DNA from: CAYUIG01 sp964444685
Lineage (GTDB): Bacteria > Gemmatimonadota > Gemmatimonadetes > Longimicrobiales > RSA9
Length of the DNA stretch: 64,000 bases
NCBI GenBank assembly: GCA_964444685.1
Contig: CAYUIG010000019.1
Location: 1-64,000 of the forward strand
Direction: 5' to 3'
The position numbers and the translations under genes are program-made. The notes beneath the pieces are model-generated. The model searched no databases. It was not told where the DNA came from and saw only the letters and a program-made list of their open reading frames with translations. Shown here in pieces: positions 41,836-50,974 of this stretch. Position 1 is the stretch's first letter. The number at the start of each line of letters is the position of its first letter.

Positions 41836-42941
41836 CGGCGGATCGACCCCTCGCGGTAAAACGGCGGTTTCACCACCTCGGCGGCCACGGGTCTGTCACG
41901 CACGACGATCTCGATCGCGGTACCGGCCTTCGCCGCCTCCGTCGGAAGCCATGCGAGTCCGATCCCCTGCTCGAGCGACGGACTGTGGATGCCGCTCGTG
42001 ACCAGCCCTGCGTCGTCGCCCTGCCAGCGCACGGTGTAGCCGTGGCGCGGGAAGCCCCGGTCCTTGAGCACGAACGCCGCGAGCTTCCGCGGCACACCCG
42101 CCTCCTTCTGCTTCACGAGTGCAGCGCGGCCGATGAAGTCACCCTTGTCGAGCTTCACGACCCAGCCGAGTCCGGCCTCGAGTGGCGTGTGCTCTTCGTC
42201 GAGGTCGTTGCCGTACAGCGCGTAGCCCATCTCGAGTCGCAGAGAGTCGCGTGCACCGAGGCCTGCCGGAATGAGGCCGTCGGAGGCACCGGCCTCGAGC
42301 AGTGCGCGCCACACGGGCACGGTGTCCGCCGCCGCGATATACAGCTCGAAACCATCCTCGCCCGTGTATCCGGTCCGGCTGATCAGTGCGGCCACACCCG
42401 CGACCTCACCCTGCGCGAAGCGGTAGTAGCCGATCGCGGCCAAGTCCGTCGCGCAGATGCGCGCGAGGATTTCCGAAGCACGCGGCCCCTGGATCGCGAT
42501 CAGTCCGATGTCGTCGGAGCGATCGACGATCTCGACGTCGAATCCGCTCGCGTGCGACTGGATCCACTCGAGGTCCTTCGCCCGGTTGGAGGCGTTGACC
42601 ACGAGCATGTAGCGATCGGGCAGACGGTAGACGATGCAGTCATCCACGGCACCGCCGTTCTCGAGACAGATCACCGTGTACTGCGCCTGGCCGACCTCGA
42701 TCGAGGATGCATCGTTGGTTGTGACGCGCTGGACCAGCGCGAGTGCATCGGGCCCGGATACGAAGAACTCGCCCATGTGCGAGACATCGAACAGGCCCGC
42801 ACGCGTGCGCACCGCGCGGTGCTCCTCGATGATTCCCGTCGGGTACTGCACGGGCATCTCGTAGCCGGCGAATGGCACCAGCTTCGCGCCCAGCGCGCGA
42901 TGCTCATCGAAGAGGGGGGTACGTTCCAGTGCCGTGCTCAT
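41832..42941 (-). CDS. gcvT: Glycine cleavage system T protein (aminomethyltransferase)
   Basis: Transfers the methylene group from the H protein to tetrahydrofolate, releasing ammonia. It has 369 residues, with FDVSHMGEFFVSGPDAL, the folate-contact region around ISRTGYTGEDGFELYI, and C-terminal GIGLAWLP. gcvH and gcvP are not in the window. The gene sits between argF and mog with ATGA overlaps on both sides. Confidence 0.96.
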   Translation of the reverse strand: MSTALERTPLFDEHRALGAKLVPFAGYEMPVQYPTGIIEEHRAVRTRAGLFDVSHMGEFFVSGPDALALVQRVTTNDASSIEVGQAQYTVICLENGGAVDDCIVYRLPDRYMLVVNASNRAKDLEWIQSHASGFDVEIVDRSDDIGLIAIQGPRASEILARICATDLAAIGYYRFAQGEVAGVAALISRTGYTGEDGFELYIAAADTVPVWRALLEAGASDGLIPAGLGARDSLRLEMGYALYGNDLDEEHTPLEAGLGWVVKLDKGDFIGRAALVKQKEAGVPRKLAAFVLKDRGFPRHGYTVRWQGDDAGLVTSGIHSPSLEQGIGLAWLPTEAAKAGTAIEIVVRDRPVAAEVVKPPFYREGSIRR

Positions 42942-43855
42942 GACAAACCTCCCATGAGCGTGACCAGCAGCGCCTTCTGCACGTGCAGCCGGTTCTCCGC
43001 TTCATCGAAGACGCGCGAGCGCGGACCCTCGATCACCTCCTCCGCCACTTCCTCGCCGCGGTGCGCCGGCAGGCAGTGCAGGAAGATCGCGCTGTCCGCC
43101 GCGCGGCTCATAAGCTCGTTGTCGACGTGGTAGCCGGCGAACGCCTTCTCGCGTGCCGCTGTTTCCGCTTCCTGACCCATCGACGTCCATACGTCCGTGT
43201 TCACCACCTCGGCCCCTTCCACCGCTTCGCGCGGATCGTCCGTAAGCAGGATGTTCGCGTGGGCGCGCGCGCGCTCGAGGATCGCACCCTCCGGCCGGTA
43301 CCCTTCCGGACACGCGAGCCGCAGGTGGAATCCGAATCGATACGCGGCATTCAGCCACGAGTTCGCCATGTTGTTGCCATCGCCGACCCAGGCGATGGAC
43401 CGACCCGAGAGATCGTCGCCGAACTCCTCCTGAACCGTCAGCAGGTCCGCCAGCACCTGACAGGGATGCAAGAGGTCCGTGAGTCCGTTGATCACCGGCA
43501 CACTCGCGTACTTCGCCAGCTCCAGCAGCGTCTCGTGCGCGAACGTACGGATCATGATGCCGTCGACGTAGCGCGACAGCACACGCGCGGTGTCGCGGAT
43601 CGGCTCGCCTCGCCCGATCTGGATGTCGCGCGAGCTCAGGAATAGCGCGTGTCCGCCGAGCTGCACCATCCCCGCCTCGAACGACACCCGCGTCCGCGTC
43701 GAGCTCTTCTCGAAGATCATCGCCAGGGTCTGGCCGCCCAACGGGCGCTCGGGGCCACGCCCCGCCTTCAGCTCCCGGGCGAGCACCAGCAGCGCGTACA
43801 GCTCCGAGGCCTCGAAGTCCGGTATTTCCAGGAAGTCCCGCTTCATGCTCCTCAT
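42938..43855 (-). CDS. argF: Ornithine carbamoyltransferase
   Basis: Makes citrulline from ornithine and carbamoyl phosphate in arginine synthesis. It has 305 residues; the carbamoyl-phosphate site SSTRTR (EKSSTRTRVSFE), HPCQ, and the ornithine site with HCLPAHRGEE are intact. It is first in a four-gene run argF-gcvT-mog-sigma54 activator, which places unrelated pathways under one transcript. MRS MKRD gives two possible starts three codons apart. Upstream is the divergent pilin cluster. Confidence 0.97.
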   Translation of the reverse strand: MRSMKRDFLEIPDFEASELYALLVLARELKAGRGPERPLGGQTLAMIFEKSSTRTRVSFEAGMVQLGGHALFLSSRDIQIGRGEPIRDTARVLSRYVDGIMIRTFAHETLLELAKYASVPVINGLTDLLHPCQVLADLLTVQEEFGDDLSGRSIAWVGDGNNMANSWLNAAYRFGFHLRLACPEGYRPEGAILERARAHANILLTDDPREAVEGAEVVNTDVWTSMGQEAETAAREKAFAGYHVDNELMSRAADSAIFLHCLPAHRGEEVAEEVIEGPRSRVFDEAENRLHVQKALLVTLMGGLS

Positions 43856-44011
43856 GGGTCACGTGGCGCCGGAAAGTACCCATCCTGCCAGTCAGGCAGC
43901 AAGCCGGCACCTGCAGGTTGCGAAAACCTTGCACGAAGCAAGCAGCGAGGTTCCGGTCTCAGAACCCCAGAGTGTTGAATATCAATGACTTGCATAGTGG
44001 TCCACAGATTG

Positions 44012-44040
44012 TTGATCAGGCACGTGATAAAGCGTTTAAC
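44012..44040 (+). promoter_or_regulatory. Candidate sigma70 promoter of the pilin cluster
   Basis: TTGATC (44012-44017), a 17-base spacer and TTTAAC (44035-44040): four of six in each box. Start of transcription near 44047, only about six bases before the ATG. The same 197-base gap holds the argF promoter on the other strand, which I could not place. Confidence 0.4.
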
Positions 44041-44052
44041 AGGGACCGGTAC

Positions 44053-44631
44053 ATGTGTGAGAATGCGCCCCGACGCCGGGGCCCGAGGGTGCGCCCGGGC
44101 GTATCCATCATCGAGCTGGCCATCGTCATGGTCCTGCTCGGCACGATCGCGGTCATAGCGGTACCGCGGTTCAACCTGCGTCAGACCCGCCTCGAGGCCG
44201 CGCAGAATGCGGTCACCATGAAGCTTCTCGGCATCCAGCGGCTGGCCGTGCAGGAGCAGCACGACGTGATCGTCGCGTTCGACACCACGGCGGCCCGGTT
44301 CCGGATCCATCGGGACGAGGACAACGACCGGGTGCTGGACACCGGCGAGCGTGCGGACTGGTTCGAGCTGGGCGACGGCGTGTCTTTCGGCCGGAGCAGT
44401 GTGACGGCTCGGACGATGGGCGGGAAGGCCGCCAACTTCACGGAAACGCAAAGCGGCATGCCGTCGGTGACGTTCCATCGCAGCGGTGCAGCCAGCGCAT
44501 TCGGCGGCTTCTACATGCGGCCGGCCGGCACCGATGCGACGACGAACGTGCGTGCGGTCGAGATCGAGCGGGCGTTCGGGAAGACGAGCGTGTGGCGCTG
44601 GAACGGCAGCGCATGGGTGAGGAGCTTCTGA
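44053..44631 (+). CDS. GspH/FimT-type pseudopilin
   Basis: A 192-residue minor pilin. After a basic leader (PRRRGPRVRPG) the class III cleavage site precedes VSIIELAIVMVLLGTIAVIA, with the conserved Glu at +5. The C-terminal half is a pilin-like beta sheet. GspH/FimT proteins start assembly of pilus or secretion fibres. The stop overlaps the next start as TGATG. Confidence 0.85.
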   Translation: MCENAPRRRGPRVRPGVSIIELAIVMVLLGTIAVIAVPRFNLRQTRLEAAQNAVTMKLLGIQRLAVQEQHDVIVAFDTTAARFRIHRDEDNDRVLDTGERADWFELGDGVSFGRSSVTARTMGGKAANFTETQSGMPSVTFHRSGAASAFGGFYMRPAGTDATTNVRAVEIERAFGKTSVWRWNGSAWVRSF

Positions 44632-45017
44632 TGCGAGCGCGTGCAGGATTCACCCTGATCGAAGTGCTGGTGGCGCTGGTCATCCTGGCGGTGGTGCTGC
44701 TGGGTGGGCAGGCGGTTGCGGCGCGGATGATCTTCAACGTGACGAGCGCGGAGCGGCAGATGGCCGCGGTGCAGCTCGCGGATGACCGCATCGACTTCAT
44801 CCGGCTGGACCCGCAATACGACTCGCTCGAGGCGCGCTACGAGAAGACCGAGACGTCGCTGCCCGGTTACACGAACGCGACGCGCAAGACGCAGCTTCAG
44901 CGCATCCAGACGACGACGACCAACGGCGTCACGGATTACTGGAAGATCACCGTGCACGTGACGCTCCCGGGCCTGAAGGACACCGTTAAGCGCAGTGCGA
45001 GCATAGGATCGCCATGA
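44631..45017 (+). CDS. pilV: PilV-type minor pilin
   Basis: A 128-residue type IV pilin with leader MRARAG followed by FTLIEVLVALVILAVVLLGG (Phe+1, Glu+5). A short globular part follows. Part of the initiation complex with the neighbouring pilins. The start overlaps the preceding stop, and the stop overlaps the PilW start by ATGA. Confidence 0.85.
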   Translation: MRARAGFTLIEVLVALVILAVVLLGGQAVAARMIFNVTSAERQMAAVQLADDRIDFIRLDPQYDSLEARYEKTETSLPGYTNATRKTQLQRIQTTTTNGVTDYWKITVHVTLPGLKDTVKRSASIGSP

Positions 45018-46183
45018 CACACACGAAGACCTTCCGCAACCGGCGTGGCTTCAGCCTCGTCGAGACGCTGGTGGCGATGATCCTGTTCGTTCTCGTGCTC
45101 GGCACCACGCTGAGCGTCATGGATGACCAGGTGCGCGCGATGACCGGCGGCGTGGCGGAAGTGAAGGCCACGCAGTATCTGCGCTTCGCGTTCGGCCTGC
45201 TGGAGCGCGAGCTGCCGTTCACGGGCTCGAACACGGCCGCGCACCAGCCGTTCCTCGTGTACGCCGACAGCATGACGCTGGCGTTCAACGCCGATCTCGT
45301 GAGCGATCAGGCGAACGACCCGTCGGCCGTCTACTCGGACACGCTCGCACCCGCCGCTGCCGTGTGGGAGGTGCGGCAGGCGAACAAGTTCACGATCCCG
45401 GGCACCGGCTGGGCGTATCCGGACACGACGTACCGGGTGGGCGGCATCCTGAGCCCGGCCGAGACGATCGTCTACGTCTTCCGTGCGGACAGCTCGACGT
45501 CGCGCACCGACGACTACGTGCTGTACCGGAAGGTGAATCATCTCGCGCCGGAGATGGTCGCCCGCAATCTGCTGAAGGTGCCGGGCCAGCCGTTCTTCCG
45601 GTTCTACCGTCACATCGTACCGGGGAGCGGGCTGCCGTACCTGCTCGAGGTGCCGAAGGACTCGCTGCCGCTGAGGCATACGCAGCCGGTCCACCTGGCC
45701 GCAACGGACACCGGCAAGCTGGCGAAGATCGACAGGATTCGCGCCGTGCGCGTCGCCTTCCGCACGACGGACGAGCGGCCCGGGTCGAAGGAGCGGATCT
45801 ACTCGGCCGCGCGCACGATCACGCTGCCGAACGCGGGCATCACGGCGAAGAAGACGTGCGGCGACGAGCCGATCATCGGCAACAACAGCTTCAGCTCGGC
45901 GTGGGGCGTGGTCGACACGGACACGGTCGTCCAGCTCACGTGGAACCCTGCGGTCGACGAGACGGCCGGTGAGGAAGACGTGATCCGGTACGTGCTCTGG
46001 CGGTCGACGGCAGGATCCGCCGGCGCGGGGGATCCCTATCTCAGCATTCCGTCCGGCGCCGGCTCCTATGCGTACACGGACGCGCTGGTGAATCCCGGTA
46101 CCACATACTACTACGCGCTCGGCGTGCAGGATTGCAGTCCCTCGATGTCCACACTCAAACACACCGTAGTGGTGATCCCATGA
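45014..46183 (+). CDS. pilW: PilW-type minor pilin with fibronectin-III-like tail
   Basis: A 389-residue pilin-like protein. Leader ending RNRRG, then FSLVETLVAMILFVLVLGTT. The last ~90 residues form an FN3-like module: TWNPAVDETAGEEDVIRYVLWRS, ending GTTYYYALGVQDC. Such modules are not typical of PilW and could add an adhesive or sheet-extending domain at the pilus tip. Overlaps both neighbours by four bases. Confidence 0.82.
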   Translation: MTHTKTFRNRRGFSLVETLVAMILFVLVLGTTLSVMDDQVRAMTGGVAEVKATQYLRFAFGLLERELPFTGSNTAAHQPFLVYADSMTLAFNADLVSDQANDPSAVYSDTLAPAAAVWEVRQANKFTIPGTGWAYPDTTYRVGGILSPAETIVYVFRADSSTSRTDDYVLYRKVNHLAPEMVARNLLKVPGQPFFRFYRHIVPGSGLPYLLEVPKDSLPLRHTQPVHLAATDTGKLAKIDRIRAVRVAFRTTDERPGSKERIYSAARTITLPNAGITAKKTCGDEPIIGNNSFSSAWGVVDTDTVVQLTWNPAVDETAGEEDVIRYVLWRSTAGSAGAGDPYLSIPSGAGSYAYTDALVNPGTTYYYALGVQDCSPSMSTLKHTVVVIP

Positions 46184-47931
46184 ACGCTCCCAGGAAGCGA
46201 CAACTGCTGAGGAATCGGGAGGGCATGGCGCTGGCCCTTACGCTGGTCGTGACCTTCGTGCTTGGCGCCATCATCATGGCGGCGACGACGATCGGCGGCA
46301 CCGCGTACACGATGACGCGCCAGGAAGACCGGCGTGCCATCCTCGAGGCCGCCGCCGAGGCGGGCCTCGAAGAGGCGCGCGCGAAGATCAACGGCAACAA
46401 GAACCTGTACCCGGATTCGCTGTACGCGACGATCGAGAACGGTGTGGCGGTCTACGATTCCGCGGGCAAGCCGATCCCGGGCATCAAGCGGTACACATAC
46501 GCGGGACCCACGGGCATCACGACCGGACAGTACGGCGTGTTCGGCAGCATCGTGTCGGTAGCGGAGGATGGCAACGGCGACCGTGTGATCCGCCGCGCCG
46601 AGGTCGTGCAGGAGAGCTTCGCGAAGTACGCATACTTCACCGACAACGAAGGCGGCAACATCTACTTCGGCGGCGGCGACCAGCTCTTCGGTCCGGTGCA
46701 CTCGAACGACGAGATCAAGATCCACTCGACGGGTGCGACCTTCCACAACACCGTGACGACGGCGAAGGATGTGGAGGATGCGCACTACGCGACGTTCGTC
46801 ATCGGCTACAAGGAGAACGTGCCGATCATCCCGCTGCCGCAGACCGCGGACCTGAACAAGCTGCGCAACTACGCGATCGCGGGCGGCACGCGCATCAACG
46901 CAAACCTGTGGGGCAATCACTATCAGGCCGCGACGCGCATCGAGTTCATCGCCGTCGACCTGAACGGCGATGGCAAGACGGACGGCTCCGACGAAGGCTT
47001 CATGCGCGTGTATCAGGCGAAGAACGCGTCGCACCTGAACTGGGTGACGGGGCACATTCCCAACTCGGGCATGGACGACTCGGAGAACTGCGGCCACTAC
47101 CATACGGGCGGCAATTTCGTCGACGCGCAGGACCACCCGAACAACGGCTCGGACGACTGGGAGGACGCACTGAAGAGCAGCAGCCGCGTCTGCTACCTGG
47201 GCGGCGACCCGCGCATCTGGGACGGCACGTTCGACAACGACGACGGCAAGGGCCAGTGGCTGCAGTGGTCCGGCTCGAAGGACCCGCGCCTCAACGGCCG
47301 TGCGGACAAGGACTACCTGTGGCCGCTCTCGCGTGATCTGAACCCGAACTTCAAGGGTGTCGTGTTCGTGGACGGCAAGGTTGCGATCAGCGGCACGCTG
47401 CGCGGCCGGATCACGCTTGCGACGACCGACAACATCCTGTTCGTCGACGACCTGAAGTACGTTACGGACCCTGCGGCGCACACGTGCGCGGACATTCTCG
47501 GACTGTTCAGCGGCAAGAAGGTGATCATCGCGGACAACACGCTGAACTCGCCCGTGTACGTGGACAACAGCTACCGGACGTACGACGACACATCGGACGA
47601 GTTCCTGCACGCCGTCGTGCTGGCGCTGGACATGTTCGAGGCGGAGAACTACGACTCGGGTGCGACGAACTACGAGGACTGCGGCACGACGAACTGGGGC
47701 CGCGGCTGCCTCTTCCTGACGGGTGGCGTGATCCAGGACGAACGCGGCCCGGTGGGTCAGTCGAACGGCACCGGCTACCTGAAGCGCTACTCGTACGACC
47801 AGTGCGCGTTCTCGGACCCGCCGCCGTACTTCCCGACGACGGGCCACTTCGCGCGCAGCCGCGTGTTCGACATCGACCCGGTCGGCTTCACGCCGGCGGG
47901 GCTGTTCGCCAGCCTGACGCCGGCGAACTAG
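46180..47931 (+). CDS. PilX-like protein with calcium-loop motif (DUF4900-type)
   Basis: A 583-residue protein with one membrane helix (ALALTLVVTFVLGAIIMAA) that lacks a Glu+5 pilin site but follows the PilX_N pattern GMALALTLVV. A long strand-rich exported domain follows, with a Ca-type loop DLNGDGKTDGSDEG near residue 265 and right-handed-helix-like stretches (GVVFVDGKVAISGTLRGRITL). Two cysteine-containing pockets are present. The stop interlocks with the hslU stop in a CTAG palindrome. Confidence 0.8.
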   Translation: MNAPRKRQLLRNREGMALALTLVVTFVLGAIIMAATTIGGTAYTMTRQEDRRAILEAAAEAGLEEARAKINGNKNLYPDSLYATIENGVAVYDSAGKPIPGIKRYTYAGPTGITTGQYGVFGSIVSVAEDGNGDRVIRRAEVVQESFAKYAYFTDNEGGNIYFGGGDQLFGPVHSNDEIKIHSTGATFHNTVTTAKDVEDAHYATFVIGYKENVPIIPLPQTADLNKLRNYAIAGGTRINANLWGNHYQAATRIEFIAVDLNGDGKTDGSDEGFMRVYQAKNASHLNWVTGHIPNSGMDDSENCGHYHTGGNFVDAQDHPNNGSDDWEDALKSSSRVCYLGGDPRIWDGTFDNDDGKGQWLQWSGSKDPRLNGRADKDYLWPLSRDLNPNFKGVVFVDGKVAISGTLRGRITLATTDNILFVDDLKYVTDPAAHTCADILGLFSGKKVIIADNTLNSPVYVDNSYRTYDDTSDEFLHAVVLALDMFEAENYDSGATNYEDCGTTNWGRGCLFLTGGVIQDERGPVGQSNGTGYLKRYSYDQCAFSDPPPYFPTTGHFARSRVFDIDPVGFTPAGLFASLTPAN

Positions 47932-49439
47932 AGGATGTAGCGCCGCAGGTCCTCGTCCTCGAGGATCGCGCGGAGCCGCTCACGCACGACCGTCGCGTCG
48001 ATCACGATGCGGCGGTCGTCGCGTTCCGGCAGGTCGAACAGGATGTCGTCGAGCAGCGTGGTCATGACCGTGTGCAGCCGCCGCGCGCCGATGTTCTCCA
48101 TGCGCGAATTGACTTCCGCGGCCATGCGCGCCACCTCCAGCAGCGCGTCCTCCTGGAACTCCAGCTCCGCACCCTCGGCACCCACGAGCGCCTGATACTG
48201 CTTCGGCAGCGCGTTCTTCGGCTCCTTCAGGATGCGCACGAAGTCCTGCTCCGTGAGCGCGCTGAGCTCGACGCGGATGGGGAACCGGCCCTGCAGCTCC
48301 GGAATGAGGTCGCTCGGCTTCGACACGTGAAACGCGCCGGCTGCCACGAACAGGATGTGGTCGGTGCGCACCATGCCGTAGCGCGTCTGGACGCTGCTCC
48401 CTTCGACGACGGGAAGCAGGTCCCGCTGGACGCCCTCGCGGCTCACGTCCGGGCCGGTGCCGCCGCGCTCGCCGGCGATCTTGTCGATCTCATCGAGGAA
48501 CACGATGCCTGTGTCTTCGGTGCGCTCGAGCGCCTCGTTCACGACCTCGTCCATGTCGACGAGCCTGTCCAGCTCATCCTGCATCAGGATGCGGCGGGCT
48601 TCCGCGACCGACACCGTGCGCCGCTTCTTGCGCTTCGGCATCATGTCCTGGAGCATCTCGGTGAAGTTGAAGTCCATTCCCTCCATGCCGCCCATTGGCA
48701 TCATCATGTTCTCGATGGGCGTGGACTGCGAGACCTCCACGTCGACCGTACGCTCCTCCAGCTTCCCGTCGCGCAGCAGTGCGCGCAGCTTCTCGCGTGT
48801 GCGCTCGCGCCGCTCTGCCGCGCGCCTGCGCTCTTCCTCGTCCTCGGGGACGGCGGACTCCTCCTGCGTGTCCCCATCGGGCCCGACGATGAATGCGCGC
48901 GTGCGCGCCGCGTCCGGCCGGGCGCCGAACGGGACCGGCTTCTCCTCGGGTGGCGGGGGCAGCAGCAGATCGAGCAGGCGTTCCTCGACGCGCTGCTCGG
49001 CCACCTCTTCGACATCGGCCTCGCGCTCCTCGCGGACCATGTTGACGGCAATGTCGACGAGGTCGCGGATCATCGACTCGACATCGCGGCCGACGTAGCC
49101 CACCTCGGTGAACTTCGAGGCCTCCACCTTGATGAACGGCGCGCCCGCCAGACGGGCGAGGCGGCGGGCGATTTCGGTCTTCCCGACGCCGGTCGGCCCG
49201 ATCAGGATGATGTTGTTGGGCACGATCTCGTCGCGCAGCTCGCTGTCGACGCGCTGCCTGCGCCAGCGGTTGCGCAGCGCGATGGCGACCGCGCGCTTCG
49301 CGGCGTCCTGGCCGACGATGTACTTGTCCAGCTCGGCGACGATCTGCCGTGGTGTCGGCTCGTCGCGCAGGCCGCGGAGCGGGGACGCTTCGTCGTCGCG
49401 GACGAGCTGGGGCCCCGCGTCGGTACGCATTCTATCCAT
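47928..49439 (-). CDS. hslU: HslU ATPase subunit of the HslUV protease
   Basis: AAA+ unfoldase for HslV, 503 residues. Walker A is GPTGVGKTEIARRLA, and the HslU motif ASKFTEVGYVGRDVESMIRD is exact; Walker B is IVFLDEIDKIA. The I-domain (about 110-240) is long, acidic and arginine-rich with DEEERRRAAERRER. The C terminus EDEDLRRYIL matches the tail that opens HslV. ATG 49439 overlaps the hslV stop; ATG 49430 is the alternative. Confidence 0.97.
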   Translation of the reverse strand: MDRMRTDAGPQLVRDDEASPLRGLRDEPTPRQIVAELDKYIVGQDAAKRAVAIALRNRWRRQRVDSELRDEIVPNNIILIGPTGVGKTEIARRLARLAGAPFIKVEASKFTEVGYVGRDVESMIRDLVDIAVNMVREEREADVEEVAEQRVEERLLDLLLPPPPEEKPVPFGARPDAARTRAFIVGPDGDTQEESAVPEDEEERRRAAERRERTREKLRALLRDGKLEERTVDVEVSQSTPIENMMMPMGGMEGMDFNFTEMLQDMMPKRKKRRTVSVAEARRILMQDELDRLVDMDEVVNEALERTEDTGIVFLDEIDKIAGERGGTGPDVSREGVQRDLLPVVEGSSVQTRYGMVRTDHILFVAAGAFHVSKPSDLIPELQGRFPIRVELSALTEQDFVRILKEPKNALPKQYQALVGAEGAELEFQEDALLEVARMAAEVNSRMENIGARRLHTVMTTLLDDILFDLPERDDRRIVIDATVVRERLRAILEDEDLRRYIL

Positions 49440-49977
49440 CGAGTTCCAGCACGGTGATGTTGCGGTTCGTGTAGATGCAGATGTCGGCCGCGATCTCGAG
49501 CGAGGTACGCACGATCTCGCTGGCATCGAGCTGTGCGTGCTGCTTGAGCGCGCGCGCCGCCGCGAGCGCGAACGATCCACCGCTGCCGATGGCCACGATC
49601 TCGTCGTCCGGCTCGATCACGTTCCCGTCCCCGCTGACGACGAACAGGTGGTCGCGGTCGGCGACGGCCAGCAGGGCCTCCAGCCGGCGCAGGTAGCGGT
49701 CTGTCCGCCAGTCCTTCGCCAGCTCGACCGAGGCGCGGGACAGGTTCCCCGGGTAGCGCTCCAGCTTCTCCTCGAACTTCTCGAACAGCGTAAATGCGTC
49801 CGCCACGCTGCCCGCGAATCCGGCAAGGATCTTCCCATCCTTGAGCTTGCGCACCTTCTGCGCCGCGCTCTTCATGACCGTCTCGCCGAGCGTGACCTGG
49901 CCGTCACCGCCGAGGGCAACGCGGCCGCCGTGGCGCACGCCGACGATGGTGGTGGCGTGCAGTTCGTATCGGGCCAA
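49432..49977 (-). CDS. hslV: HslV proteolytic subunit
   Basis: Threonine protease of the HslUV complex, 181 residues. After the pro-segment the catalytic Thr is first of TTIVGVRHGGRVALGGDGQV; residues GDGQVTLG and the C-terminal NITVLELDG are typical. It starts with TTG at 49977, six bases behind a perfect AGGAGG ribosome site; no ATG or GTG lies closer. A GC hairpin separates it from xerC. Confidence 0.96.
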   Translation of the reverse strand: MARYELHATTIVGVRHGGRVALGGDGQVTLGETVMKSAAQKVRKLKDGKILAGFAGSVADAFTLFEKFEEKLERYPGNLSRASVELAKDWRTDRYLRRLEALLAVADRDHLFVVSGDGNVIEPDDEIVAIGSGGSFALAAARALKQHAQLDASEIVRTSLEIAADICIYTNRNITVLELDG

Positions 49978-50010
49978 GGCTTTCCTCCTCGCTGAACCGC
50001 AGATAGTACC

Positions 50011-50028
50011 CCCGGGGGGTCCCCCGGG
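50011..50028. terminator. GC hairpin between xerC and hslV
   Basis: CCCGGGGG/CCCCCGGG inverted repeat with a minimal loop in the 64-base gap. It could tune read-through into hslVU or protect mRNA ends. No U-run. Confidence 0.35.
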
Positions 50029-50041
50029 ACAGGGCCGGGCG

Positions 50042-50974
50042 TCAGGCGCGGGGATGGGCGCGGTCGTAGACGCGCTTCAGCCGCTCTTTCGAGGTGTGCG
50101 TGTAGATCCGGGTGGTGGAGAGCGAGGCGTGGCCGAGCAGCTCCTTCACGGCCATGAGGTCGGCGCCCGCGTCCAGCAGGTGGGTGGCGAAGCTGTGGCG
50201 GAGGGCGTGGGTCGACAGCGTCTCATCGTCGGCCGCGGCGCGCAGGAAGCCGACCACGATGTCCTGGATGCGCCGCGCCGAAAGCCGTTTTCCGCGCTCC
50301 GACAGGAACACGGCGTGCCGGTCGGATCCCGGGTTGCGGGATGCCACCTCCCGCCGCCGCAGCTCGTAGCGCCGGAGTGCGACCGCTGCGGACCGGCCGA
50401 TCGGCACGATGCGCTCCTTCCGCCCCTTGCCGCGCACGCGCGCCTGCTCGCTCACCAGGTCGACGTCCGCAAGGTCGAGCCCGCGCAGCTCGGACAGGCG
50501 CATCCCCGTGGCGTAAAAGGTCTCGAGAATGGCGAGGTCACGGACGCCACGAAATGTGTTCTCCGAGGCCTGCGCCTCCGCGGCCGCGAAGAGACGCTCG
50601 GCATCCGCGCGCGTGAGCCAGCCGGGAAGCCGTCGCTCCTGCTTCGGTGACCGCACCGCACGCGCGGGATTCGCTTCGATGATCTCCTCGCGGTGCAGGA
50701 AGCGGAACAGCGCACGCGCGGCGGAGAGCTTGCGCGCGATGGTCCGCCGCGAGAGTTCGCGGCGCGCGAGCTGCGCCACGAACGCGCGCATCGCGAGCCG
50801 ATCCACACCGCCCCAGTCCCAGTCGGGACCGTCGTACCATGAATCGAGGAACGCCGCGAGCTCCACGAGATCGCGGCGGTAGGCCGCGACCGTATGCGCG
50901 CTGAGCTGCCGGCCGTCACGGATCTCGCGCAGGTAAAGCTCGAGCGCGGCGTTGCCCGACGGTGCGGCGCTCAT
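50042..50974 (-). CDS. xerC: Tyrosine recombinase XerC
   Basis: Chromosome-dimer resolvase of 310 residues. N-terminal SAM-like core-binding domain (LYLREIRDGRQLSAHTVAAY). Catalytic residues: Arg in GMRLSELRGL, Lys in VRGKGRKER, His-X-X-Arg in HALRHSFATH, His in LLGHASLSTT, and nucleophile Tyr in RIYTH. The ATG overlaps the trmFO stop. Its setting next to hslVU, trmFO and topA is the normal housekeeping one, not an integron or phage. Confidence 0.93.
   Translation of the reverse strand: MSAAPSGNAALELYLREIRDGRQLSAHTVAAYRRDLVELAAFLDSWYDGPDWDWGGVDRLAMRAFVAQLARRELSRRTIARKLSAARALFRFLHREEIIEANPARAVRSPKQERRLPGWLTRADAERLFAAAEAQASENTFRGVRDLAILETFYATGMRLSELRGLDLADVDLVSEQARVRGKGRKERIVPIGRSAAVALRRYELRRREVASRNPGSDRHAVFLSERGKRLSARRIQDIVVGFLRAAADDETLSTHALRHSFATHLLDAGADLMAVKELLGHASLSTTRIYTHTSKERLKRVYDRAHPRA

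Noticed and set aside
43910..44050. Sigma54 (RpoN) promoter upstream of the pilin cluster
   Set aside because: GG/GC pairs such as GGCACGTGATAAAGC have a spacing of 11 or more instead of 10 bases between GG and GC, so I did not call one.
50042..50974. Tyrosine recombinase as a sign of a mobile island
   Set aside because: The XerC protein lies in a housekeeping block (trmFO, topA, hslVU) and no att sites or cargo genes are seen.
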